A stretch of 64,000 bases of DNA from JBEISR01 sp044371425. GTDB lineage: Bacteria; Planctomycetota; Planctomycetia; Pirellulales; Pirellulaceae. This document shows, one piece after another, positions 46,152 through 55,446 of this stretch (within the stretch, counting starts at the first letter, position 1; every line of letters starts with the position of its first letter). The DNA lies in contig JBILTR010000022.1 of assembly GCA_044371425.1 (NCBI GenBank), positions 1 to 64,000 of the forward strand. The letters run 5' to 3'. A program made the position numbers and the translations under genes. The notes under the pieces are model-generated. The model made no database searches. It saw only the letters and a program-made list of their open reading frames with translations, and was not told where the DNA came from.

Positions 46152-46669
46152 AGTATTCCACCCCCAGCAGCGTTACCAGTTGATCGAAGATCGAGCGACG
46201 GACGAAAGCGCTTTCGAATCCAGTGTCTGAAGTCCAGTTCGAAGAGCCAGTGGAGCTTCCCTGCTAGAATCAACCCTCGGTGACTCCGAACCACACCGGC
46301 TCGGTCCTTCACCTGCAAACCATCCCTGATACACATTCATCTCGCCCAGTCCTTGGTCGAAAATGGGCTTTTCAAGTGAGAAAAATGGGTAAGGACAAGG
46401 CTTGTCCGATTCTAGTTGGGCCCCTTAGGCTGTCAACAAACTGCCCTTCGCTTGTGATGGGCGAAGAGTTCCACGAGTTCCGTCCGCAAGCGACAATTTT
46501 GCTACAACCTGAACAGCTCCTCCCAGGCTGTGGCAAATCGCACTCCGCGTCGAGAATCTCTTGACCTGCTAGTTTCTCGGAGCGAAATATAGGGTTAGTG
46601 AAGGGGGAATCCCAAATTTCCAGCATTTGGAAGATGGGTTGTACCGTTCATAACGAGGAGGTTTACCCG
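46152..46669 (+). other. Intergenic region between divergent genes
   Basis: About 518 bp separate the surface protein and the DUF1559 gene. The only notable element is a TTGACC near 46561 upstream of a TATAGG-like word; promoter spacing is poor. No gene or RNA was recognised. Confidence 0.4.
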
Positions 46670-47677
46670 ATGGCTGAAACCCGACGACCTGGCTTCACCC
46701 TCATCGAACTGCTTGTGGTGCTGGCCATCATCGGAACTCTGGTCGGTTTGCTCCTTCCCGCCGTGCAGTCAGCCCGAGAAGCCGCTCGCCAAATGCAATG
46801 CCAAAACCACCTGAAACAGTGGGGCTTGGCGATTGCCAATTTCGAAGCAGCCCGTGGGTATCTTCCACCGGCCAGAATTGCTCCCAGGCCCGGGGATTCA
46901 ACGGAATTGAGTTGCGGCGGGGAAGAGCCGAACTGGTTCGCTCACGTCCTCCCCTTCGTCGAACAAACCAACCTGGTGCGGGACGTCGACCTCTTTGGAA
47001 AATGGTATGACCAACCCAAAGAGTTCACCTCAACCAAGTTTCCAATCCTTTTCTGCCCATCGCGTAGGGGCAGCCAGTCGATGATGGTTTCCCGCAATGT
47101 GGGGGGATCTACCGGAGCCACGCGATTGCCGTGCGGTTGCCCGATTCCGGGCCGCGGAGGTAGCCGGGTGGTTGATGGAGTCCCTGGGGACTATGCAGCC
47201 TGCCACGGCGATCTAAGTCCAGGGGCAGTCGGACTTCCGTCCGACTTTTACTACGGAGGGAACGGATCCGGGGCGATGAATTCGTCTCGAGCCCTTTGCG
47301 AAAATGGCAAAGCGATCGATTTTTTTGATAAGTACCGCTACCGCGACATCACCGATGGGCTCAGCAACACCTTTTTGTTGGGGGAGAAGCACATCAGCCA
47401 GGAACGACTCGGGAAATTCCCCGACGACTCCCCCATCTATGACGGTGATAGCCTCCCGGCAGGATCGCGTATCACGGGCCCAGGGATGCCATTGGCCCAG
47501 GGTCCCAACGACCTCGTATCCACCTACTACGCCTTCGGAAGTTGGCATCCGGGGATCACTCACTTCCTCTACGCCGACGGTTCGATTCGCTCCCTCTCCA
47601 ACGCCACCGATACGGTCACTTTGGGGCAGCTGGCCAATCGCCACAATCTGAAGCTGGAACGGATCCAATTGGACTGA
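46670..47677 (+). CDS. DUF1559 protein with prepilin-type N-terminal signal
   Basis: The 335-residue protein starts with a type III prepilin signal: R-R-P-G-F-T-L-I-E-L-L-V-V-L-A-I-I-G, cleaved after Gly and methylated at Phe by prepilin peptidase. The C-terminal H-x9-DG motif of the DUF1559 family is present as H-F-L-Y-A-D-G-S-I-R. Such pseudopilin-like proteins are present in dozens of copies in planctomycetes and are probably envelope structures, with function unknown. Cys pairs (for example L-P-C-G-C-P) may form disulfides. The ATG at 46670 has GAGGAGG 8 bases upstream, while the frame is open to 46598. The next gene, a lipoprotein 50 bp downstream, is the standard neighbour of this family. 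Confidence 0.93.
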   Translation: MAETRRPGFTLIELLVVLAIIGTLVGLLLPAVQSAREAARQMQCQNHLKQWGLAIANFEAARGYLPPARIAPRPGDSTELSCGGEEPNWFAHVLPFVEQTNLVRDVDLFGKWYDQPKEFTSTKFPILFCPSRRGSQSMMVSRNVGGSTGATRLPCGCPIPGRGGSRVVDGVPGDYAACHGDLSPGAVGLPSDFYYGGNGSGAMNSSRALCENGKAIDFFDKYRYRDITDGLSNTFLLGEKHISQERLGKFPDDSPIYDGDSLPAGSRITGPGMPLAQGPNDLVSTYYAFGSWHPGITHFLYADGSIRSLSNATDTVTLGQLANRHNLKLERIQLD

Positions 47678-47727
47678 GCCATTGGGACTTCTCGGTCGCT
47701 TGCCCCCTCAACCCGGAGGCAACCAGT

Positions 47728-48282
47728 ATGTCCCTCCGGCGGATCACACCTGCCGGAATCCTTCACCGACTCGGAATCGATCCATTGAAGAAGCTTGCGC
47801 GTCCGAAACCGTTCCGTCCTATCGCGGCTTTCTTTTCTGCAGCGTTCGCCCTGGGAGGGATGGTTGGGTGTGGCCCCCAACAGGAAGCAACCTATCCAGT
47901 CGATGGTCTGGTCCGCTTTCCGGACGGAGACCCGGTGCGGTTGGGGACCGTCGAGTTCCGTCGAGTGATTGCGGCCAATCCAGAGGCCCCCCGATGGATT
48001 GCTCGTGGCACCATCGACCAAGAGGGCCATTTCACCCTCAGTACCTTCCAGCCGGGTGATGGTGCGCTGGCGGGGAATCATGAAGTCATCGTCCAACAGC
48101 TGATCATCACCGAAGATAGGTCCTTTGCAGACCACAACCACGGACGGCGGGTTTCTCCTCACTACGGCGATTATGCGTCGAGCGGACTGAAGGCAAGAAT
48201 CGAAGCCGATCCCAGCAAGCAACCGCAGCAGATCGTCATCGAACTTCTGACCGACCAAGCCGATCTTCAGAAGTCGGAATAA
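47728..48282 (+). CDS. Small lipoprotein following DUF1559 gene
   Basis: A 184-residue protein with a charged N-terminus, a hydrophobic segment and a lipobox-like G-M-V-G-C-G, after which mature sequence starts near Gly-Pro-Gln-Gln. The domain Y-P-V-D-G-L-V-R-F-P-D-G-D-P-V-R-L-G-T-V-E-F resembles the carboxypeptidase regulatory-like fold common in planctomycete lipoproteins downstream of DUF1559 genes. GGAGG lies 8 bases before the ATG at 47728. A strong hairpin at 48317-48346 ends the unit. Function unknown; the pair probably acts in the envelope. Confidence 0.8.
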   Translation: MSLRRITPAGILHRLGIDPLKKLARPKPFRPIAAFFSAAFALGGMVGCGPQQEATYPVDGLVRFPDGDPVRLGTVEFRRVIAANPEAPRWIARGTIDQEGHFTLSTFQPGDGALAGNHEVIVQQLIITEDRSFADHNHGRRVSPHYGDYASSGLKARIEADPSKQPQQIVIELLTDQADLQKSE

Positions 48283-48316
48283 AGATCCCTGCGGTGCCTG
48301 ATCCCGGTATCAACGC

Positions 48317-48346
48317 CATTGGCCGCAGCGTTTGCTGCGGCCAATG
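48317..48346 (+). terminator. Hairpin between convergent genes
   Basis: A perfect 13-bp stem (48317-48329 with 48334-48346) with loop GTTT, 34 bases past the lipoprotein stop and 43 before the convergent porin stop. The T run afterwards is short and interrupted, so termination efficiency is uncertain. Confidence 0.7.
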
Positions 48347-48389
48347 TTGCTTTCAGAAGGATCTCATATCGACTGGATCCGCGATGGCA

Positions 48390-50039
48390 TCACCAAGTGT
48401 ACTCAGCCCCGAAGAATCCTCCATCGTAAATCACCTCCGCATCGTTGTTGATGCGAGTGATTCGATTCGATCCAGGCTGGATCAACGCCGGTGGTGCATC
48501 GTTGAAGTTCTCTGCCGCCAGCGCTACGTTGTCGATGTAGAGCAACTGGTAACCACCGCGAAGCGCCCAGGAATAGGTCAGGCGGTAGACCGTGGTGCTG
48601 GAGAACGACATCGCATACGCAGTCCTCGATGAATCGTCCGACTCGAAGAGCCCCGTAATCGAGTTGGCGACGATCGACGAGTTCAGGTCCGCTCGGTTCC
48701 CGAAGACCCCCATCTTCAATTCGACACCCGAGTTGATGCCGGGGATGATGTTCAGCCAGAGGTCTCCACCGACCTGGAAGCCCATCAGCGAGTTCCGGAC
48801 CTCGGTGTTGTAGTCGAAGAACCGCAGCCCGTTGCTGGCGAAAGTATCGTTGTTTTCGCCGCGTGCAGCGAAGGTCATCGATTCATCCAGATCGATGTAA
48901 CGGAGCCCCATCAGGCTGGAGCCCTGGAGCCAGCCGTAACGCCCGACCCAGCGGCGCCGGAAGTTGACTTCCCCGTTGTGGATTTCCGACCTGTAATCTA
49001 GGCGATGCTGGAAGGAGCGATCCGGATCATCGTAGCCGTTGAGCGGATCGGTTCCAAAGTTGCTCATGAAGGAAAACAACGTGGGTGTCCCTGCGGGCGT
49101 CGAGTTGACGACGGCGGATTCTTCCCACTGATTAAGCCCTTGGTAGACCGCTTCCAGATTCGAACCGGCACCCACCTGGCAGTTGACGATCACGCCAAGA
49201 CCCGGTGCGGCACCGTTCAGATCAACGCTGTTGCTGGAGAGGACGTAGTTGCCGGTCCCAGCACCCTGCGAAGAAAAGTTGTAGTTGGCAGCTCCCTTGG
49301 ATCGGCCCCACCAAGTCGAATCGACGGCGACATCGAACCATCGCTGCGCCGCCAGCCCCGCTTCACCATAGGGCGCCATTCCGGCGAGCAGACCATGAAG
49401 CTTGCTGGTCACCCAGAGCCCTAGTCCCCAACCGCAGCGGAAGCAACCATTCTGCCCGCAATGTCCGCAGAAAAGACCATCGTCGATGCCATGGCTTCCG
49501 TAGCCGGGCGGCATCATGCCGTAGGCGCCGCCGGGCAGCATCGACGGGTCATGACCCATCATGCCGCCATGCCCCAGCAAGCCGCCTCCCAGGAGGCCAC
49601 AACCCATGGGGCCGCAACCGCCGCCGCAGGCCCCCATGCCGCCACAGGCGCCATTGCATCCCATTGGCCCACAGGATCCACAGCCGCCCATGCCACTCAG
49701 GCCGCACGGATCCATCGGTCCTCCGCAAGCCCCTAGCGATTCACCTCCACCCATTCCCCAGTGGCTGAAAAGCCCACCACCGAAGTGCCCCGAGCCACCG
49801 CCTGCGTGGCCCCAGTGGCCCGATCCACCGCCATTGGGCGAATCGCATGGTGCTCCCAAAAACCCGGCGGGCATCACCGCTTCGACGTCCGGATTGGATC
49901 CGACTCGAGCGTTCATCCCGGGAGCAGATGGACCTGGGACCACCATGCCTTGAGGTGTCTGAGCATGCAGTGATTGGAGGCCGCCGAAGGTGGCCAGTCC
50001 AAACGAAAGTGTCCGAGTCCAACGATTCTTCCAGTTCAT
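48390..50039 (-). CDS. BBP7-like outer-membrane beta-barrel protein with Cys/Gly-rich segment
   Basis: The 549-residue exported protein has a signal peptide (about 1-27) and then a Gly-, His- and Cys-rich segment (about 65-202) with 14 Cys, many in C-G-x-x-x-C or G-C-G-S-C-G arrangements. The C-terminal about 300 residues alternate polar and hydrophobic residues and end in Y-T-W, as in an outer-membrane barrel of the planctomycete BBP7 type. The ATG at 50039 has GGAG 8 bases upstream; an open frame extends further but lacks the family start. The porin may be covalently cross-linked into the cell wall by its Cys segment. It is monocistronic. Confidence 0.78.
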   Translation of the reverse strand: MNWKNRWTRTLSFGLATFGGLQSLHAQTPQGMVVPGPSAPGMNARVGSNPDVEAVMPAGFLGAPCDSPNGGGSGHWGHAGGGSGHFGGGLFSHWGMGGGESLGACGGPMDPCGLSGMGGCGSCGPMGCNGACGGMGACGGGCGPMGCGLLGGGLLGHGGMMGHDPSMLPGGAYGMMPPGYGSHGIDDGLFCGHCGQNGCFRCGWGLGLWVTSKLHGLLAGMAPYGEAGLAAQRWFDVAVDSTWWGRSKGAANYNFSSQGAGTGNYVLSSNSVDLNGAAPGLGVIVNCQVGAGSNLEAVYQGLNQWEESAVVNSTPAGTPTLFSFMSNFGTDPLNGYDDPDRSFQHRLDYRSEIHNGEVNFRRRWVGRYGWLQGSSLMGLRYIDLDESMTFAARGENNDTFASNGLRFFDYNTEVRNSLMGFQVGGDLWLNIIPGINSGVELKMGVFGNRADLNSSIVANSITGLFESDDSSRTAYAMSFSSTTVYRLTYSWALRGGYQLLYIDNVALAAENFNDAPPALIQPGSNRITRINNDAEVIYDGGFFGAEYTW

Positions 50040-50457
50040 CGATTCATCTCCAGCGGCAGTCGGCATCGATCGCACGCGCAGCGACACAAAGCCATCCCCC
50101 CTATCAGCCCACTTGGATGGCCAACTCGCGCTCCCCATCCCGCTTCCAGCTCGTTCCCTCGGAATTGTTTGGGTTGCATCCAACCCTCATATCCAGGCAT
50201 GACGAGCACTACTGGTAGCGTTTCCATCAACACGAAGTTCGGAAGAACACGCGAATCAGGTAGGTTCCGCAGAGCCGTTACAGTCCGTTCTATCGGCTTG
50301 TCTGAGGTGAAAAGTTCTCTGAAACGATTGATTTCTAACTTGCAAAACGACAAAAATCGGAATGACAGCTTGGCGCCTTCCTCTCAACTTTTCCGATTGC
50401 GCAGAGATGAACAGCAGTCCGAAGGGGTGGATGCGGGCTGCATAAGGACGAACGACG
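50040..50457 (+). other. Intergenic region between divergent genes
   Basis: About 418 bp separate the porin and the membrane protein at 50458. Presumed promoter region; no gene, RNA or repeat was recognised. Confidence 0.45.
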
Positions 50458-52410
50458 TTGAGCGACCTGCCGAAGAGAAGTTCCTTAGCCGATGGACTGG
50501 AGGCTCTTTCGCCCCCCTCCTCGCGAACCAGTACCGTCCCCGGTGAGACGGGGAGGCCAGAAAGTCCCCCCCCTTGGAAGCTGCTGCCCGCCCCAGCCTG
50601 GCTGGGACGGATCGCCGCCCGGAAAACCGAACCGACTCCCCATGCGATGACGGCTCTGGCATGGCTGCCCCCTGTGGAATCAAAACTCCATCGGATTTCC
50701 GACCAAGAACGTTTTCTTCCTTCGGCTTGGCAGGAGCTGAACGCGTCGCTGATCGCTCCGCTGGAGGCCGAACCGATGCCACTGAGCGACTCTCTGGGCC
50801 GATCCTGGTGGGTCCTTTGCGGAGGCCCCTGGGCGCCTCTGGAACTCCTTCTCCAGGCTTGGCCAACTCCCCCAGAAAGCGTGCTCGCGGATTGGAAGAG
50901 TCAACAAGCCGATTGGGAGGTGCTAGGCGCTCGATTCCCTTCGAACGACTCGAATCGCTCGAAGGACGAAAAGCTAGAAAATCACATCCATGGGATTGCG
51001 GTGGAAGATCCATCGCGATGGTGGGTCGATCGGCAGGGAGTCTTGCTTCCCTGCTTCGATCTCTGGGCTCTTTTGTCCCAGGCCGCAGGCTCTTTGCAAG
51101 CCACATCGGAATCCGCAGCGAGGGAGAAAGAACGACGCAGTCCGACTCCGGGCCCAGGTTCGACCACCGATCGGTCTCTCAAGGACCTTCGAACCGCTCC
51201 CCAAAGCCCCCCCAACGCGACAGCCGTCGATGCGAAACCGAAATCCAAGCCCCAAGCCATCGGTGCCTCGCTGCCATCCTCCCGTCGCAAATCGGGAAAT
51301 CGAAATCGCACCACGTTGTTCTGGGTGGCAGCCATCGCGGTTGGTTTGCTTGGGCTACTGGTCTCTCGTACCTTCCAAAGCGACTCCACTCCCGCAATCA
51401 CTCAGCGCACCAAAGCAAACCAGGAACCGACGGAAGTTCCGGGGGCCACCGACATCCAGCCCGCGCCGCTGTCGACCTCCGATCCAGCCAATGCCTCCGA
51501 CCCACTCGATCTGCGAGGTCTGTCGCCGACTGCCGAAACAGCCCAGTCGCTACCCGGCCTGGAGGTCAGCTCCCCCAGTCTCTTTCCAGAAGGGGACCTG
51601 AAAACCAAACTCGATCGCCTCCTGAGTGGCTCGCCAGGAGAACCGCTCGCCAATTCCCCCACAACCGACATGCTGCCGGACGAAAGCGTTACCCAAACCG
51701 ACAGTCCATCGGAGATGCGTGATCCGGATTCCGCCGATCCGACATCTCCTGACGGACAAGCTCCAGGCGTTGCCCCTGATCCCGCTGGGCAACCCCCAAC
51801 TTCTCTTGAGGATCGATCCATTCCGCTGGAGAACTTGCCTCTGAAGAGCAAATGGATTTTGCGGGATCGAGGCTTGGATCCCCTGTTGTCGCTGGCCCTG
51901 GATCTGGAGGATACGGAAGGGTGGCAATGGAATCGGATGCCGGTTGCATTGGAAGCGGGCAAGGTGGTGCGGGTTTGGGGCGGCCACAAGGACCATCCCG
52001 AGGCGGGAGGGATGGTGATCCAGGCTTCCTTGCGCACGGGAAGGGTTTGGCAGGTGGAGGTCGATGTCGGATGGTCGCCGACCCCAGAAACCCCTCCGGT
52101 GCGACTTGCCATTGGACAGGCCGACCAGTGGCTAAGTGAAGTGCAAAGCGGGCTTCGTTGGCACGATCAGGCATTGCAGCAGTTGCGACAAACACGCAAT
52201 CTCACCAGCAACTCCTCCCAGCGGTCGCTGTTGCTGGATCAAATCCGCACCCTGGAAGGGCAGCAGAGAACGCTGAAGGACCTCGAAGCGCGATGGCAGA
52301 AAGTCGCCATTCTCTCCCAGGTCTTCTACGACCAGCAAATACTGCACCTCCGATGGCAATCCGGTGCGACGGATGCAGCATCGAGCACAGTGTTACAGGA
52401 GCCCCCCTGA
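50458..52410 (+). CDS. Single-pass membrane protein of unknown function
   Basis: A 650-residue protein with no recognised family. The N-terminal about 225 residues form a Trp- and Pro-rich domain, followed by a Pro/Ser-rich linker. One transmembrane helix at about 285-305 (L-F-W-V-A-A-I-A-V-G-L-L-G-L-L-V) leads to a Pro/Thr/Ser-rich region (about 310-465). A C-terminal domain of beta then helical character follows, with Gln/Leu-rich coiled coil near 570-630. By topology the N-terminal domain would be cytoplasmic and the C-terminus periplasmic. The start is TTG at 50458, with AGGA 9 bases upstream; the first internal Met is at residue 64. The next gene is 269 bp away. Confidence 0.68.
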   Translation: MSDLPKRSSLADGLEALSPPSSRTSTVPGETGRPESPPPWKLLPAPAWLGRIAARKTEPTPHAMTALAWLPPVESKLHRISDQERFLPSAWQELNASLIAPLEAEPMPLSDSLGRSWWVLCGGPWAPLELLLQAWPTPPESVLADWKSQQADWEVLGARFPSNDSNRSKDEKLENHIHGIAVEDPSRWWVDRQGVLLPCFDLWALLSQAAGSLQATSESAAREKERRSPTPGPGSTTDRSLKDLRTAPQSPPNATAVDAKPKSKPQAIGASLPSSRRKSGNRNRTTLFWVAAIAVGLLGLLVSRTFQSDSTPAITQRTKANQEPTEVPGATDIQPAPLSTSDPANASDPLDLRGLSPTAETAQSLPGLEVSSPSLFPEGDLKTKLDRLLSGSPGEPLANSPTTDMLPDESVTQTDSPSEMRDPDSADPTSPDGQAPGVAPDPAGQPPTSLEDRSIPLENLPLKSKWILRDRGLDPLLSLALDLEDTEGWQWNRMPVALEAGKVVRVWGGHKDHPEAGGMVIQASLRTGRVWQVEVDVGWSPTPETPPVRLAIGQADQWLSEVQSGLRWHDQALQQLRQTRNLTSNSSQRSLLLDQIRTLEGQQRTLKDLEARWQKVAILSQVFYDQQILHLRWQSGATDAASSTVLQEPP

Positions 52411-52679
52411 TCGCGGGCGATCGAAACGTCGATTCCCGGCACGCTCACTCAATTTGGGGCCTTGAATGCATCCGATGGAGATCGTCGACGGCTTCCTGAG
52501 TTCTTGGTGAACCAACTGGTCCATGGTATATTCCGTTCCGGCGGCAAGATGACGATGGCCGCTGGAGATGGTCGGCGCGGGGATCCCATCACTGGGTCGA
52601 CTCCCTGCCTCCCCTTATCTCGCAATCCGTTCTCTGACAATTTCCAGGTTCCCTCCTTTTCCGTCCGCGGGATGTTCTC

Positions 52680-53294
52680 ATGAATGACGCAACCGAAGCG
52701 GTGCTTGCAGCACGCAAGACCGAGATCCGTAAGCAGGCACACGAAAACCGGAAGGCCCAGCCGAACAAAGACGAAGTCAGCCAGACCATTGTCGATCGCT
52801 TCGTTGCGCTGCCCGAGTATGCGGCGGCAAAAACCGTCATGTTCTACGTTGACGTCCGCGACGAAGTCCGCACCCGTCAGGCTCTCCCCGCAGCTCTCCA
52901 AAGTGGCAAACGGATCGTAGTCCCCTACTGCGTCGACGGGGAACTGGAGCTTTTCTGGCTGGAGTCGATGGACGAGCTGGAACTGGGGATGTACCGAATC
53001 CTGGAACCTCGAGCCGACCTGCGTGAGGTCGCCAGCAAGCGATTGCAACCTGAAGACCTCGACCTGGTCATGGTTCCTGGCGTCGCATTCGACCGAAACG
53101 GTGGTCGCACCGGTCACGGCAAAGGTTATTACGACAAATTGTTGCAGCATGCGCGAAGCGATGCCCCTCTGGTGGCGCTCGCCTTCGAATGCCAACTCTT
53201 TGATGAAATCCCCGTCGCTTCCCACGATATCTACATGGACAAGGTGGTGACTGAGAAGGGCGTCTACGTCGGGAAAGGGCGACCGACCGCCTGA
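52680..53294 (+). CDS. 5-formyltetrahydrofolate cyclo-ligase
   Basis: The 204-residue enzyme has the signature G-R-T-G-H-G-K-G-Y-Y-D-K (near residue 140), preceded by V-P-G-V-A-F-D-R-N-G, and an N-terminal Arg/Lys-rich region with the substrate segment K-T-V-M-F-Y-V. It converts 5-formyl-THF plus ATP to 5,10-methenyl-THF, returning a storage folate to C1 metabolism. Length is normal. The start ATG at 52680 lies 269 bp after the previous gene and has no clear ribosome site. It is followed, 141 bp on, by the H4MPT-linked formyltransferase, another C1 enzyme. Confidence 0.93.
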   Translation: MNDATEAVLAARKTEIRKQAHENRKAQPNKDEVSQTIVDRFVALPEYAAAKTVMFYVDVRDEVRTRQALPAALQSGKRIVVPYCVDGELELFWLESMDELELGMYRILEPRADLREVASKRLQPEDLDLVMVPGVAFDRNGGRTGHGKGYYDKLLQHARSDAPLVALAFECQLFDEIPVASHDIYMDKVVTEKGVYVGKGRPTA

Positions 53295-53435
53295 ACTCCC
53301 AGTAGATCCTTCCCAAGCGAAAGGATGCGGTACGGACAGAGACGAGTGCCCCGTTGCCAGGAACCAGAAAAACGGGAAGCCCCTGGTGCAGCGGTCTAGA
53401 GGCGACGCCACAGTAGAAGCAGCGAAGGAGAGCCG

Positions 53436-54380
53436 ATGAGCGATCAGGAAGAGATGTCGGTGGAGATCGAGGATACCTATGCGGAAGCGTTCCGAAGCAT
53501 CTACGGTCGTGTGCTTGTCACGGCGAGGGACAGCAAGTGGCTGTTGGCAGCATGCCATGCCGCAACAGGACATGCCAGCAGCACCATCCTTTGCGATTGC
53601 GAAGCCGGGATCGAACGTTTGGTCGATGGCAAAACACCTGGACAGATAACGCCAGATGGAAGGCCGGGAGCCTACCTTCAGTTCCATGTCCCGAGATTTC
53701 GCAAGGACCGCGTCGAGCATCTAGAGCGAGTCATGCTGGCGCGATTGAGCCAGAACGTGCTGACGTGCCCCACGGCAAGGCTATTCAATGCATTGGAAAG
53801 CGAGACCTATTTCCGGCTGGGAAGGAAGATCGCCTATTTTGGAGATCGCAACGAGTACCTTGAGGAACGGTACGGCCAGAAGGGCTGGGTGATCCCGACC
53901 ATGGGCGGAGATTTCTTTCTCAGCCGAAGGTTTGGTTATCGCGATGGGATCATGGGAGGGAATCTTTGGTTCCTCGCCACCACCGAAGAGGCGGCGATCG
54001 AGGCAGCGGAAAAGGCGGCGGCAGCGGTCGATCTTCTGCCCGAAACGGTTACGACCTTTCCTGGCGGTGTAGCCGCCAGCGCTAGCAAGGCAGGCAGCAG
54101 CTATTCGTTTCTGATCGCCAGCACTTATGCCGAATTCTGTCCGACCCTCAAGTCGAAACTGGGAGAGCGGAGCAAGGTTCCCGATGGCATCCGTTCGATC
54201 ATGGAAATCATCGTCAATGGAAGCAGTCTGGACGACGTTGCCAAATCTCTCTATGCGGCGATCGATGCGGCCAGATCCACCCCAGGGCTCCGCAAGATAT
54301 CGGCTGGTAACTACGGTGGTCGGCTAGGGAAATCCTTCATCTACCTGTTGCCCGACAAACATCCCTCCACCCCATCCTGA
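53436..54380 (+). CDS. ftr: Formylmethanofuran:tetrahydromethanopterin N-formyltransferase
   Basis: At 314 residues this is a full-length Ftr/FhcD protein. Family features seen are the N-terminal I-E-D-T-Y-A-E-A-F, the central G-G-D-F-F and Y-R-D-G-I-M-G-G-N-L-W segments, and the C-terminal I-S-A-G-N-Y-G-G-R-L-G-K. It moves a formyl group between methanofuran and H4MPT in the cofactor-dependent formaldehyde oxidation route known from methylotrophs, some planctomycetes and methanogens. The ATG at 53436 has GGAG 5 bases upstream. The other genes of the route (fhcABC, mch, mtdB, fae) are not in this window. Confidence 0.95.
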   Translation: MSDQEEMSVEIEDTYAEAFRSIYGRVLVTARDSKWLLAACHAATGHASSTILCDCEAGIERLVDGKTPGQITPDGRPGAYLQFHVPRFRKDRVEHLERVMLARLSQNVLTCPTARLFNALESETYFRLGRKIAYFGDRNEYLEERYGQKGWVIPTMGGDFFLSRRFGYRDGIMGGNLWFLATTEEAAIEAAEKAAAAVDLLPETVTTFPGGVAASASKAGSSYSFLIASTYAEFCPTLKSKLGERSKVPDGIRSIMEIIVNGSSLDDVAKSLYAAIDAARSTPGLRKISAGNYGGRLGKSFIYLLPDKHPSTPS

Positions 54381-54536
54381 CCCATCCCTCACAACGCCAC
54401 CTTCTGGACCGCTCGAGAGACTCCCCAAGATCTCCGCAGGTGGTCAGATAGGGGATGGGGTGAGCAAACAGGTGGGGTCCAGTGCCATCGCGGCGTGGAA
54501 GAAGTGGACTGATTTTCATCGCCAGGAGGCTTCTTG

Positions 54537-55415
54537 ATGGCCAAGAAGAAAAATGCCGGTTACCGTTTTGGCTCGCACATGTCGATCGCCGGTGGCTATT
54601 ACCGCGCAGTGGAGGCAGCGGCCGACATTGGCTGTGACTGCGTTCAACTTTTCACGAAGAACAGCAATCAGTGGAATGCCAAACCAATCTCGCAGGAAGA
54701 AGTGGAGCGATTCCGAGAAGCGCTTTCCGGCCGTGGGATTGTGGCTCCGCTGTCACATGCCAGCTATCTGATCAATCTGGCATCCCCAGATGATGCGCTC
54801 TGGGAGAAATCGATCGCAGCGATGGTGATCGAATGGCAACGCGCCGAGCAGTTGGGGCTGGATGGCGTGGTGGTGCATCCGGGAGCCTTCGTCAGCAGCA
54901 GTGAATCGCAAGGGCTGGATCGCATCGCAAAAGCTCTTCAGCGGATCGTCAGCGATGTGATGCCGGCCACTAGCTGGCTGCTGCTAGAGAATACCGCCGG
55001 CCAGGGAAGCTGCCTGGGACGGACCATGGAACAGCTTGGCTGGCTAATCGCGCGCACCGGCCCGTCGATGCACGTCGGTGTCTGCATCGATACGTGCCAT
55101 GCCCACGCGGCTGGGTATGACATGAGTCAACCTGAGGGACTAGAGGAACTGGCCAGCCAGATCGATCAGTGGACCGAATCGGGCGTCGTCCGCGCGGTCC
55201 ACCTGAACGACAGCAAGAAGGGGTGTGGATCGCGAGTCGATCGCCATGAGCATATCGGTCATGGTACCATTGGAGTCGCAGGGTTCGAACGATTTCTTCA
55301 CCATCCGCTGTTTCGCGACCTTCCGATGTATCTGGAGACCGAGAAGGGACCGGCGGAGGATGGCAGAGATTGGGATATCGTCAATTTGGAAACGCTCCGT
55401 CGATGCGCGGGGTAG
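54537..55415 (+). CDS. nfo: Endonuclease IV (AP endonuclease)
   Basis: The 292-residue TIM-barrel nuclease shows the zinc-ligand motifs of the family: S-H-A-S-Y-L, V-V-V-H-P-G, L-L-L-E-N-T, I-D-T-C-H-A-H-A-A-G-Y-D, H-L-N-D-S-K, and D-R-H-E-H-I-G-H-G, ending with L-E-T-E. It incises DNA at abasic sites in base excision repair. Length and motifs are normal. The ATG at 54537 has AGGAGG 7 bases upstream and is preferred to a TTG three bases earlier. A Dabb-family gene starts 31 bp downstream, possibly in the same transcript. Confidence 0.96.
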   Translation: MAKKKNAGYRFGSHMSIAGGYYRAVEAAADIGCDCVQLFTKNSNQWNAKPISQEEVERFREALSGRGIVAPLSHASYLINLASPDDALWEKSIAAMVIEWQRAEQLGLDGVVVHPGAFVSSSESQGLDRIAKALQRIVSDVMPATSWLLLENTAGQGSCLGRTMEQLGWLIARTGPSMHVGVCIDTCHAHAAGYDMSQPEGLEELASQIDQWTESGVVRAVHLNDSKKGCGSRVDRHEHIGHGTIGVAGFERFLHHPLFRDLPMYLETEKGPAEDGRDWDIVNLETLRRCAG

Positions 55416-55446
55416 ATACCGCAAACAGCAGAAAGAGAAAGCAATC

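Noticed and set aside
52449..53720. Open frame of 423 codons on the minus strand
   Set aside because: It spans two well-recognised plus-strand genes (cyclo-ligase and Ftr) and has no recognisable domain.
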